From: Bacteroidota bacterium
Lineage (GTDB): Bacteria; Bacteroidota; Bacteroidia; Palsa-948
NCBI GenBank assembly: GCA_016195025.1
Contig: JACQAL010000022.1
Coordinates: forward strand, 1 to 64,000
Direction of reading: 5' to 3'
Length of the DNA: 64,000 nucleotides
Positions 33,501-40,850 of the stretch are shown piece by piece (the stretch's first letter is position 1; each line of letters begins with the position of its first letter). Made by a program: the position numbers and the translations under genes. Under the pieces are notes generated by a model. The model was given only the letters and a program-made list of their open reading frames with translations. It was not told where the DNA came from and did not search any database.

Positions 33501-34131
33501 AAGCAATCACTTTCACTTTATATTTCTGCGCGAACTTCAGCAGCACTTCGTTCACTTTGTTCTGCTCGGGAATTCCGTGGCGCTGAATTTCTATGTAGTA
33601 ATCTTCGCCAAATAAATCGAGCCACCATTTGAAAACTTTTTCGCCTTCGGCTTCTCCTTTTTTCAGAATCGTGCGCGGAACTTCTGCGGCTAAACAACAA
33701 GTAGTCGCGATTAATCCTTTGTGATATTGCAAAATCAATTCCTTGTCAATGCGCGGGTACTTTCCGTAAATGCCTTCCACATATCCGAGCGAACATAACT
33801 TCATCAGGTTTTTATATCCTTCTGAATTTTTTGCGAGCATGAGTTGATGGAAGCGTACATCTTTATCTTCTTTTGTAAATTGCCTCTTGTGGCGGTTTTC
33901 CACCAGATAAAATTCACAGCCGACAATCGGTTTTATTTTATTCGGATTCTCAGGAGTGTTATGCTTACCGGCTTCTGCAACAAAAGAAAAAACACCGAAC
34001 ATGTTTCCGTGGTCGGTAATCGCAACAGCGGGCATGCCTTCAGCGACCGCCTTCTTATATAAGGAAGAAATATCTGCTGCTCCATCGAGGAGAGAATACT
34101 GGGTGTGAACGTGGAGATGGGAGAATTTCAT
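30532..34131 (-). CDS. dnaE: DNA polymerase III subunit alpha
   Basis: 1199 residues, the replicative polymerase. The PHP domain is N-terminal (FSHLHVHTQYSLLDGAADI, ITDHGNMFG). The polymerase core has GPGRGSAAGSIVAYC and the catalytic SMPDIDTDFDDEGR (about residues 410-425), FNKSHSTCYALLAFQTAYLKAHFP and the tandem HhH region (FGLGAVKGVGEAAVQAI). The C-terminal part has an OB fold. The length and single-copy form match Bacteroidota DnaE. The ATG at 34131 is preceded at 56 bases by a TACTTTCG box (34188-34195, minus strand). Confidence 0.97.
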   Translation of the reverse strand: MKFSHLHVHTQYSLLDGAADISSLYKKAVAEGMPAVAITDHGNMFGVFSFVAEAGKHNTPENPNKIKPIVGCEFYLVENRHKRQFTKEDKDVRFHQLMLAKNSEGYKNLMKLCSLGYVEGIYGKYPRIDKELILQYHKGLIATTCCLAAEVPRTILKKGEAEGEKVFKWWLDLFGEDYYIEIQRHGIPEQNKVNEVLLKFAQKYKVKVIASNDSHYVNVENYNAHDILLCINTGEKQSTPSAKDFDDDDTLNKKGKRFAFFNDQFYFKSTKEMTELFSDVPEAIDNTNAIVDKIEPLKLKQDILLPNFVIPKKFSSQDDYLKHLAFEGAKERYKEIYLEVEERLNFELFTVKTMGFAGYFLIVADFIKAGRDLGVLIGPGRGSAAGSIVAYCTGITNIDPLKYNLLFERFLNPERKSMPDIDTDFDDEGRQKVLDYVVEKYGKNQVAQIITYGTMAAKTSIKDVARVLDLPLDQANFLTKLVPERPGVSLNRLINAPLGGEGSLVDKEKENLSSDEIESAKKLREYFKGDDLKGKVLQEAIVLEGSVRNVGVHAAGIIIAPKDLAEIIPIATAKDNELYVTQYEGTVVEDAGVIKMDFLGLKTLTIIRDALQLIEENHGVKINIDEIPLDDKKTFELYQRGETNGTFQFESAGMQKHLKDLRPDKFDDLIAMNALYRPGPMAYIQNYIARKHGREKITYDLPQMEEILKETYGITVYQEQVMLLSQKLGGFTKGDADVLRKAMGKKQKSVLDKMKGKFLEGGKANKIPEDKLNAIWIDWEKFAQYAFNKSHSTCYALLAFQTAYLKAHFPAEYMSAVLTHSLANIDKITFFMEEARRMGIPVLGPDVNESQYKFSVNKKGEIRFGLGAVKGVGEAAVQAIVKERENGSYKNIFDFVKRVNLRSANKKTFESLIYSGALDSFELHRGAYLTKDKDEITFIEMLLKWGSRFQESKMGAHTSLFGDSAEAQIPEPKIPQTEPWGNLVQLKFERDVIGFYLSGHPLDNYRLEVETFCKNKLSELRDMEKHKGKEFFFGGMISDVQHRLSKNNKPFGNFTLEDYHDSFPFVLFGDDYIKFKGYLSLGYFVYVRGKVQERWNNSDLVEFKITHVQLLSDLREKMLKSITLNIPITEVSEKFIADLENIVKENIKKKQGTCTLKIQIMDSEEGIQVSMPSRRVRINPDNSFLNTIQNLPNVTFKLN

Positions 34132-34136
34132 GGCAG

Positions 34137-34167
34137 ATGTAAGAGGGCAGAGGGCAGATGGAAAAAC
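34137..34167. repeat. GGCAGA stutter repeat in the dnaE leader
   Basis: Words GATGTAAGAGGGCAGA, GGGCAGATGG repeat directly before the dnaE start. The unit is imperfect, about 7-14 bases. Together with TTCGTA-like words at 34235-34275 it fills most of the 196-base gap between dnaE and the next gene. Confidence 0.35.
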
Positions 34168-34187
34168 ATATTAATTGAAAAGGGAAG

Positions 34188-34195
34188 CGAAAGTA
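34188..34195 (-). promoter_or_regulatory. Possible dnaE -7 box TACTTTCG
   Basis: One mismatch to TAnnTTTG; the same variant, followed by C as here, occurs upstream of the tryptophan dioxygenase gene (57788-57795). It is 56 bases from the dnaE ATG. Confidence 0.35.
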
Positions 34196-34291
34196 AGTAA
34201 CTAAAATTTAATTTTGAAAGATGTTGAAAAGTTTTTAGTAACGAATTACGAATAGGGTTCGAATAGTACGAATCATAAATTCAAGAATTAT

Positions 34292-34323
34292 TTTGACATT
34301 CGTGGTTTCATATCGTATCTTTA
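34292..34323 (+). promoter_or_regulatory. Promoter TTTG - 20 bases - TATCTTTA
   Basis: A -33 TTTG (34292-34295) and a -7 TATCTTTA (34316-34323) at 20-base spacing fit the Bacteroidota promoter consensus with one mismatch. The ATG of the next gene begins only four bases after the box, so the transcript would have almost no leader. Confidence 0.5.
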
Positions 34324-34327
34324 AAGC

Positions 34328-34630
34328 ATGAAAAGAGTAAAAGTATTTATAACAATTATTTTTTTAGCGATTGGCGTGGCAGCGCAGGAACAGCGTTTTA
34401 ATATTCCTAATGATTCATTGCCAAGAATAGATATTTATCCAAACCCGGCTTTTGAAGTATTTTATGTTCAAACAAAAAATATTTTCCCGAATGATTACAC
34501 GCTGAAAATTTTTGATTCAAATGAAAAACTTGTTTTGGAAACAAAAGCAATTTCATTGTCAAAGGGGACGTATTCCATTCAAATAGTATCAGGGGGAAAT
34601 ATTTATTATAGAAAAATAATTGTCCAGTAA
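34328..34630 (+). CDS. Orphan T9SS type A sorting domain with a signal peptide
   Basis: 100 residues. A signal peptide (about 1-20, ending GVAAQ) is followed by only some 14 residues before a complete type A C-terminal domain (IDIYPNPAFEVFYVQ... LSKGTYSIQIVSGG...YYRKIIVQ, about 34-100). In known T9SS substrates this domain follows a large cargo and is cut off on export. Here no cargo exists, so the product is a tail without a passenger. It may be a truncated gene, a competitor or helper of the sorting machinery, or a small domain that stays on the surface. The gene is followed 184 bases later by an M43 protease with the same kind of tail. Confidence 0.75.
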   Translation: MKRVKVFITIIFLAIGVAAQEQRFNIPNDSLPRIDIYPNPAFEVFYVQTKNIFPNDYTLKIFDSNEKLVLETKAISLSKGTYSIQIVSGGNIYYRKIIVQ

Positions 34631-34814
34631 TCAGGATGCTTTGAAAGTGAATTATTGAAAACATCAATTTTTTGCATTTCAGTTATTTATATGCATCACT
34701 GCTTTTTTTAGAATCCTAAAAAAAAGTCCCTTTTAATTTGGAAATTGATTTATCATTTATACCTTTACCCTCAATTATAAAATCTTCTCAACTATATTCA
34801 ATAAATCAATCACT

Positions 34815-36086
34815 ATGAAAAAACTATTACTCTCTTCGTTTTGTCTGGCATTTTTTTTCTGCCAGAACACATTTGCGCAATTGCGCTGTGGAACTACGGA
34901 ACACGAAGCATATCTGCGTTCCATGAATCCTTTGTATGACCAGGAAAAAGCAAATCTGGAAAAACAACTTCAGGAGTTTATAAAGAAACAACAAGAAGAA
35001 AGAAAATTGACCGGACAAGAAACAAATGCGCAATATACTATCCCGATTGTTTTTCACGTTCTATGGAATACAAGCGCGCAAAATGTAACCGACACAAAAG
35101 TTAAAGCCATGCTGGTGCAATTAAACCAGGATTGGAGCCGCACCAATACCGATAAAGGCAACACGCCTTCTTATTTTGCAACAGTTGCCGTTGACATGCA
35201 GATTCAGTTCTGCCTTGCCACAGTAGACCCCAGCGGAAATGCAACTACCGGAATTGTGCATAAGCAAACTTCTCAGACAAGTTTCAGTTCTTCCGGAGAC
35301 CCGATTAAAAAAAGCGCATCCGGTGGAGATGACCCATGGAATGTGAATAAATATTTTAATGTTTGGATAGGAAATTTGGGCGGAGGGCTTTTAGGATATG
35401 GAGTATTTCCGCCAATCAGTTCTCTTTATGGCGTAGTAATTCATTACTGCACGGTTGGAAGTTTATCTTCTCCCGGAACCTGCTCACCTTATGGCTATGG
35501 CAGAACATTGAGCCATGAAATCGGGCATTGCTTCAACCTGTACCATATTTGGGGCGATGACGGTGGCGCCTGCACCGGAACCGATAATTGCAACGATACG
35601 CCCAACCAGGCAGACGCAACTGCCGGCTGCCCGAGCGGAGTGAAGACCGATAATTGCACTCCTTCCGGAAACGGAATCATGTATCAGAATTATATGGACT
35701 ATACCGATGATGCCTGCTACAATATGTTTTCGAATGACCAGAAAACACGCGCGCAGAGCGCTGTATTCAATTCGCTCATGTCGCTCGCGAATAGTTCTGC
35801 CGCTGAATGCGCGGCAACAGGCGTGGCGGAAAATTCTATTGTAGAAAATATTTCATTGTATCCGAATCCATCCACAGGCGATGTGTTTATTTATGTCCCG
35901 CAAACAGGCATCAGCACCATGGATATAAAAGTGTACAATGCCATTGGCGAAGCGGTGGTGACAAAAAGAATTACCGTTCCCGCTGAAACAAAAATTAATA
36001 TGAATAACAATCCCGATGGAATTTATCTTTTCGAAATGAGAACTCCTGAAGGAACAGTTACAAAGAAAGTTATTATTAACAGGTAA
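34815..36086 (+). CDS. M43 (pappalysin-like) zinc metalloprotease with T9SS type A tail
   Basis: 423 residues. A signal peptide (1-21, ending NTFAQ), then a propeptide with a Glu/Gln-rich stretch, then the catalytic domain with HEIGHCFNLYHIWGDD (about residue 234), the HExxHxxxxxH zinc site, and a downstream Met-turn region NYMDYTDDACYNMFS. The last 75 residues (ISLYPNPSTGDVFIYV...NPDGIYLFEMRTPEG) are a type A sorting domain. It is a secreted or surface-held protease; substrates are unknown. A strong terminator follows. Confidence 0.9.
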   Translation: MKKLLLSSFCLAFFFCQNTFAQLRCGTTEHEAYLRSMNPLYDQEKANLEKQLQEFIKKQQEERKLTGQETNAQYTIPIVFHVLWNTSAQNVTDTKVKAMLVQLNQDWSRTNTDKGNTPSYFATVAVDMQIQFCLATVDPSGNATTGIVHKQTSQTSFSSSGDPIKKSASGGDDPWNVNKYFNVWIGNLGGGLLGYGVFPPISSLYGVVIHYCTVGSLSSPGTCSPYGYGRTLSHEIGHCFNLYHIWGDDGGACTGTDNCNDTPNQADATAGCPSGVKTDNCTPSGNGIMYQNYMDYTDDACYNMFSNDQKTRAQSAVFNSLMSLANSSAAECAATGVAENSIVENISLYPNPSTGDVFIYVPQTGISTMDIKVYNAIGEAVVTKRITVPAETKINMNNNPDGIYLFEMRTPEGTVTKKVIINR

Positions 36087-36106
36087 AATTTTTCATAGCT
36101 AAAATG

Positions 36107-36142
36107 AAAGCCCTGCAAGATTTTTGCGGGGCTTTTTATTTT
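36107..36142 (+). terminator. Intrinsic terminator after the M43 protease
   Basis: AAAGCCCTGCAA (36107-36118) pairs with TTGCGGGGCTTT (36124-36135), 12 bp with one G-U, followed by TTATTTT. Confidence 0.9.
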
Positions 36143-36149
36143 AACTTCG
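36142..36149 (+). promoter_or_regulatory. Possible mqnE -7 box TAACTTCG
   Basis: One mismatch to TAnnTTTG, six bases before the mqnE ATG and directly behind the terminator. The identical word at the same spacing precedes leuS (53897-53904). Confidence 0.4.
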
Positions 36150-36155
36150 CGAAAG

Positions 36156-37292
36156 ATGAATGATTCATTTTCCATATTGGAAAAAGTTCCGAAGCATTTG
36201 CTTTCAATAACGAAAAAAGTTTTTTCAGGAAAAAGAATTTCATTTGATGAAGGAGTTGCATTATATAAGGAAGGTGAACTTGGTTTTCTCGGAGCGCTTG
36301 CAAATTATGCGAGAGAAAAAAAGAATGGCAATTACGCCTATTTTAATCGTAATCTTCACATCGAGCCAACCAACCTTTGCGTGTTCGACTGCAAGTTTTG
36401 TTCTTACTCCCGCCTGCTGAAACAAAAAGGCGATGCCGGTGCGTGGGAATATTCCGGTGAGCAAATGCTCAGCATGGTAAAGAATCACAAAGAAGATATT
36501 ACCGAAGTTCACATTGTGGGAGGCGTTCATCCCAAAATGGATTTATATTATTTCGCCAACCTGCTGAAGCAAATAAAAAACTTTCGACCTGACTTGCATA
36601 TCAAAGCATTCACCGCGGTGGAACTGGAATACATGTTTCGCAAAGCAAAAGTTTCGTATGAAGAAGGATTAAAAATTCTGAAAGAACACGGACTTGATTC
36701 TATTCCCGGAGGTGGTGCGGAAATTTTTTCGGATGAAATCCGAAAACAAATCTGCGAAGATAAATGCACTTCGGAACAATGGCTGGAGATTCACGAACGG
36801 GCGCACGCGCTTGAAATTCATTCTAACGCAACAATATTATATGGACACATTGAATCGTATGAGCACCGCGTTGACCACATGGAGCGCTTGAGAAATCTTC
36901 AGGATAAAACCGGAGGATTCAATTGTTTCATTCCGCTGAAATTCCGGAATGCGAACAACCAGATGTCGCATATAAAAGAAGTGAGCGCAGTTGAAGACCT
37001 TCGCAACTATGCCGTGTCGAGAATTTTCTTGGATAATTTTCCGCACGTGAAAGCATACTGGCCCATGATTGGAAAAAGCACTGCACAACTTTCTCTGCAA
37101 TTTGGAGTGGATGATTTGGATGGAACTATTAATGACTCCACAAAAATTTATTCAATGGCAGGTGCTGAAGAACAAAATCCTTCCATGACTACGGAACAAA
37201 TTACTCATCTCATCAGGCAGACAGGAAGAAATCCTGTGGAGCGCGATACCTTATATACTATTATCCGCAAGTACGAAGAGGTAGAAATATAG
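36156..37292 (+). CDS. mqnE: Aminofutalosine synthase
   Basis: 378 residues. A radical SAM enzyme of the futalosine route to menaquinone that joins SAM's adenosyl part to the enolpyruvyl product of MqnA. The cluster motif is Cys75-x3-Cys79-x2-Cys82 in LCVFDCKFCSYSR. Later motifs HIVGGVHPKMDLYYF, IKAFTAVELEYM and SIPGGGAEIFSDEIR are typical of MqnE rather than MqnC. The length fits. No other menaquinone gene is adjacent. The ATG at 36156 follows a promoter-like box. Confidence 0.93.
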   Translation: MNDSFSILEKVPKHLLSITKKVFSGKRISFDEGVALYKEGELGFLGALANYAREKKNGNYAYFNRNLHIEPTNLCVFDCKFCSYSRLLKQKGDAGAWEYSGEQMLSMVKNHKEDITEVHIVGGVHPKMDLYYFANLLKQIKNFRPDLHIKAFTAVELEYMFRKAKVSYEEGLKILKEHGLDSIPGGGAEIFSDEIRKQICEDKCTSEQWLEIHERAHALEIHSNATILYGHIESYEHRVDHMERLRNLQDKTGGFNCFIPLKFRNANNQMSHIKEVSAVEDLRNYAVSRIFLDNFPHVKAYWPMIGKSTAQLSLQFGVDDLDGTINDSTKIYSMAGAEEQNPSMTTEQITHLIRQTGRNPVERDTLYTIIRKYEEVEI

Positions 37293-37314
37293 AAAAGAAA
37301 ATTTTTCGGCTGTT

Positions 37315-37351
37315 ATTTCGTATATTCGTATTAATTCGTTTTTCGTTGATT
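37315..37351 (+). repeat. TTCGTA-type dispersed repeat before the DUF58 gene
   Basis: ATTTCGTATATTCGTATTA followed by ATTCGTTTTTCGTTGATT (37334-37351), ending one base before the start codon. The final 18-base phrase recurs at 29008 and 57801 with two variable positions, and in diverged form at 17829. Confidence 0.7.
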
Positions 37352-37352
37352 C

Positions 37353-38288
37353 ATGCCGTTAGATCAGCAACATCTTCAACAATTATCCCACCTCGAACTT
37401 CTCGCGAAGCAGGTGGTGGAAGGATTTATCACCGGCTTGCATAAAAGTCCGTTTCATGGATTTTCGGTTGAGTTTGCCGAGCATAGAATTTACAACACAG
37501 GCGAGCCCACGCGTCACATTGACTGGAAACTTTTCGGACGCACGGATAAACTTTTTGTAAAGCGCTACGAAGAAGAAACAAACCTGCGGTGCCAGATTGT
37601 GATGGATGATTCTTCGTCCATGTATTTCCCCATGGAAAAAACCTGGAAGCGCGATGGAGTTCCTGTGAACAAACTTACATTCTCTGTTTATTGCGCGGCT
37701 TCACTGATGTATCTTTTGAAAAAGCAGCGGGACGCAGTCGGACTAACTGTATTTTCTGATAAAGTAGATTTGCATACACAATCGAAATCAAACTTCGCTC
37801 ATCAGAAAATGCTTTTTGCAGAACTGGAAAAATTACTTACCCCCATTTCAGAAGATGTGCACCGGAAAAGTTTTGCGTCAAATGCTTTGCATGAAATTGC
37901 CGAATCCATTCACAAGCGTTCACTCGTAATTATTTTTTCTGATATGATGGAATCAGGAAAAAAACAGGAAGAACTTTTTTCTGCATTGCAACATCTTCGC
38001 CACAACAAGCACGAAGTAATTTTATTTCATGTGGTGGATAAAAGCAAGGAACTTAATTTTGAATTTGAGAACCGTCCTTACAATTTCATTGACATGGAAA
38101 CGGGCGAGCGCGTGAAAGTTCATCCGAGCGAAATCAAGGAAACCTATGTTCGCTCCATGGCGGAATACAAAAAAGAACTCATGCTTCACTGCGCGCAATA
38201 CAGAATTGATTTTGTGGAAGCCGACATCAACGAAGGTTATAAGCAAGTACTGATGCCTTATCTCATCAAGAGAAGTAAAATGCAGTGA
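37353..38288 (+). CDS. DUF58 domain protein
   Basis: 311 residues, cytosolic. The family motif GEPTRHIDWKLFGRTDKLFVKRYEEE is at about residues 50-75. It is followed by a von Willebrand A-like part with MDDSSSMYFP (a degenerate MIDAS motif) and the conserved LVIIFSDMM. DUF58 proteins usually sit beside a MoxR ATPase and act in stress or envelope-related complexes; no moxR is present here. The gene follows mqnE by 60 bases and abuts the convergent nfeD-like gene with no gap. Confidence 0.9.
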   Translation: MPLDQQHLQQLSHLELLAKQVVEGFITGLHKSPFHGFSVEFAEHRIYNTGEPTRHIDWKLFGRTDKLFVKRYEEETNLRCQIVMDDSSSMYFPMEKTWKRDGVPVNKLTFSVYCAASLMYLLKKQRDAVGLTVFSDKVDLHTQSKSNFAHQKMLFAELEKLLTPISEDVHRKSFASNALHEIAESIHKRSLVIIFSDMMESGKKQEELFSALQHLRHNKHEVILFHVVDKSKELNFEFENRPYNFIDMETGERVKVHPSEIKETYVRSMAEYKKELMLHCAQYRIDFVEADINEGYKQVLMPYLIKRSKMQ

Positions 38289-39662
38289 TTAACTTTTCCT
38301 GACAAACAACTGCGCAGTTTCAAATCTCACCACTTCAATCTTTTCTCCTTTGTCAATATAGCCCGTTTCGGCAGTGGCATCAAAAATGTTTCCGTCAATC
38401 TCCACTTTTCCGGATGGGCGGAGAATTGTAAATGCAATTCCTGATTTCCCTACAAGATTTTGCGAAGTCATGTCCACTCCCATGAATCCTTCCTCTTTGG
38501 AAATTTTTGATTGAACGGAAACCCGGCTGAACGCAGATGATTTTATAAATCTTCCGAAGAGATAAAATGAAAGTCCTATAGAAATTATCATTGAGACAAT
38601 TACAATGAACAGCGCTTTCACAAAAGCATTTCCTTCGGGAAGATTCACCGGGAAATTCGGAGACGGAACATTTTTTACGAGCGAAAGAGTTAATCCGAGA
38701 ACAATAAATAAAATTCCAAGCACACCCGCGACTCCGAAACCGGGAATGACAAAAATTTCCAGAGCAAGAAGAATTAATCCGGCAATGAATAAAAGTATTT
38801 CCCAGTTTTCCGCCAGACCTTCTAAATAATGCGGAGCAAAATAAAGAAGTGCAGCAAGTATGGAAGCAGCAATAGGGAAAATTGTTCCGGGCGCCTGAAA
38901 CTCATAGTAGATTCCCGCAATGATTATCATGATAAGAAATCCGCTGATGACAGGGTTGATGAGCCAGTCAATGATTTTTCCTACTCCGCTTATCTCGTAG
39001 GTTTGAATTTCATACTTCTCAACATGCGCGAGTTTCAAAACTTCTTCTACCGATTTTGCTTCTCCTTCACAGTAATTATTTTTAATGGCTTCGCTGGTTG
39101 TGAATGTCAAAACTTTTCCTGAATCATTAACGCCAGGAATAAACATGCGCGGGTCGTTCATGGCTTCGGCAATTTTCGGATTGCGTCCGCTTTGTTCCGC
39201 AGTGGAACGCAACATGGAGCGCATGTAACTCTGGTATTTTTCAGGAGCAGGAGCGCCATCTTGCCCAACCACCGTTGCAGCGCCAATGTTTGCACCGGGC
39301 GCCATGTAAATGCTGTCGCATGAAATTGCGATGAGCGCGCCTGCAGATGCAGCGTTGTTATCTACAAATGCAAAGACAGGAATTTTACTTTTCAGAATCA
39401 GAGTGCGTGTTTTATCTGCGTCATCCACCGCACCTCCATACGTGTTCAGATGAAGAATAATATAATCTGCGTTTGCTTTTTCCGCCTGCCTGAAACCTTC
39501 CTGAATATGACGCGATGAAACCGGTCCGATTTCTTCCAGGATGGGAAGAACAAACACAATCGGTTTTGGATTGTTTGGTTTGAGCGTATCGCCAGCGAAA
39601 AGAAAGTTGGCAGTTGGCAACAAGCAGTTTGCAAGAAGGAAGTATCGTAATAGTTTAATCAT
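38289..39662 (-). CDS. NfeD-like membrane serine protease
   Basis: 457 residues from the ATG at 39662. This start gives a signal peptide (MIKLLRYFLLANCLLPTANFLFA) and only a short overlap with lgt; the longer frame to 39704 would overlap by 50 bases. The ClpP-like domain (about 40-240) has the catalytic Ser region NNAASAGALIAISCD and ANIGAATVVG. A block of about four membrane segments (about 235-390) and a C-terminal OB-like NfeD domain (about 395-457, GVDMTSQNLVGKSGIAFT) follow. Such proteins are thought to act with membrane SPFH proteins in quality control. It is the last gene of the mtaB - lgt - nfeD run. Confidence 0.88.
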   Translation of the reverse strand: MIKLLRYFLLANCLLPTANFLFAGDTLKPNNPKPIVFVLPILEEIGPVSSRHIQEGFRQAEKANADYIILHLNTYGGAVDDADKTRTLILKSKIPVFAFVDNNAASAGALIAISCDSIYMAPGANIGAATVVGQDGAPAPEKYQSYMRSMLRSTAEQSGRNPKIAEAMNDPRMFIPGVNDSGKVLTFTTSEAIKNNYCEGEAKSVEEVLKLAHVEKYEIQTYEISGVGKIIDWLINPVISGFLIMIIIAGIYYEFQAPGTIFPIAASILAALLYFAPHYLEGLAENWEILLFIAGLILLALEIFVIPGFGVAGVLGILFIVLGLTLSLVKNVPSPNFPVNLPEGNAFVKALFIVIVSMIISIGLSFYLFGRFIKSSAFSRVSVQSKISKEEGFMGVDMTSQNLVGKSGIAFTILRPSGKVEIDGNIFDATAETGYIDKGEKIEVVRFETAQLFVRKS

Positions 39663-40812
39663 TTTTCTTTTGAAGTTTTCTGAAATAAAATATTCCTGCA
39701 ACACCTAAAAAGAAAAGCAGCGTAGAAATTATTTCCGCTTGTGTTATATGGTGCCCGAAAATATTGTAAGTGGTATTTACCCGGATTTTCTCTATGAAAA
39801 AACGTTCGATGCCGTTCAGAATTAAATAAACGGAGAACATTACTCCAGGCACAGTAATTTTTTTTCTTACCGACCATAAAACAAAAAATAACCCAATGCA
39901 AATGATTGCTTCCCATAGCGGAGTGGGAAATACAGGGTTTTCCAAAACAGAACAAAACTTTCCCGTGCAGTCAGGAATGGCAATGCCTTCGTTATTTACG
40001 TTATGCGGATAGTTGTATCCCCACGCCCATTGCGGAAGAAAAAACCAACCTGGCTTCGCAAAAATATTTTCAATTCCCCAGTCGCCATCGCCAGCAATGT
40101 GGCAGCCGATTCTTCCTACACCATACGCGAGCATTAGTGCGGGAGCGCAGGCATCAATGAGATGTGTGGTGGTGATTCCGTTTTTGCGCGCGTAATAAAT
40201 CACGGAGAAACTTGCAACAATTAAACCTCCATACATCGTGAGCCCGCTGAAAGAAAATAAACTTCCGAGAGGATCTTTTATAAAGTCATTCCAGTTTTCC
40301 AGATTGTGAAAAATTTTTGCTCCGAGAATTCCAGCGATGGCGGCAATCAAGGTCATGTTCGGAACATGTTCGAAAGGATGAACGGTGAGCGTTACCTCTT
40401 CGGGTTTTGGTAATTGTTCTTTTTTCTTTTCGCGCCAGCGCATGTAAGCCAGCAAGGCAGCTCCCACAATTCCTCCTATGAAATTTCCATCTTTGGAAAG
40501 AATAAATCCTTGTGTGTCCTGCGTGAATGCAGAAAAGTGCAATGCAATGTAAACGAGTTTGTAAAAAATAATAAAACCAAAAATTCCTGACAAAATAATC
40601 TCAGAAGTTTTTGGCGCTTCTCCTTTCAGAAATTTTTTTGTAGTGGTTCCGATGAGCATCTCGTTTTCTTTTCGCTTGAGTTCTTTAGAAAAAAAATACG
40701 CGGCAAGCAAAAATGCAATTGCCACCATCACTCCAAAACTCTGGAATATTTGCAGAAATCCGATTTCGATTCCGAAAATATCTTTGAAGAGATAATAGAG
40801 GTTGGGATACAC
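39655..40812 (-). CDS. lgt: Prolipoprotein diacylglyceryl transferase-like protein
   Basis: 385 residues, multi-pass. Lgt transfers diacylglycerol to the lipobox Cys of prolipoproteins in the inner membrane. The signature here is YGVGRIGCHIAGDGDWG, a variant of the usual GRIGNFxNxE, with GGLIVASFSVIYYARKNG before it. Eight or more hydrophobic segments are seen. The long loop with PQWAWGYNYPHNVNN is the form I associate with Bacteroidota. It lies 15 bases after mtaB and overlaps the nfeD start by eight bases. Confidence 0.85.
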   Translation of the reverse strand: MYPNLYYLFKDIFGIEIGFLQIFQSFGVMVAIAFLLAAYFFSKELKRKENEMLIGTTTKKFLKGEAPKTSEIILSGIFGFIIFYKLVYIALHFSAFTQDTQGFILSKDGNFIGGIVGAALLAYMRWREKKKEQLPKPEEVTLTVHPFEHVPNMTLIAAIAGILGAKIFHNLENWNDFIKDPLGSLFSFSGLTMYGGLIVASFSVIYYARKNGITTTHLIDACAPALMLAYGVGRIGCHIAGDGDWGIENIFAKPGWFFLPQWAWGYNYPHNVNNEGIAIPDCTGKFCSVLENPVFPTPLWEAIICIGLFFVLWSVRKKITVPGVMFSVYLILNGIERFFIEKIRVNTTYNIFGHHITQAEIISTLLFFLGVAGIFYFRKLQKKND

Positions 40813-40850
40813 TGTGCGATGTAAGATTTAAGATTTAAGATTTAAGGTTT
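40813..40850. repeat. GATTTAAGA tandem repeat at the mtaB 3' end
   Basis: At least three 9-base units of the type AAGATTTAAG lie between the lgt start and the mtaB stop and encode the last mtaB residues (TLNLKS). This is another site-specific stutter repeat. Confidence 0.5.

Noticed and set aside
30532-34131. Intein or frameshift in dnaE
   Set aside because: The reading frame is continuous and all motifs are in order, with a normal length.
39663-39704. Longer N-terminus of the NfeD-like protein
   Set aside because: It would put 14 polar residues before the signal peptide and overlap lgt by 50 bases.
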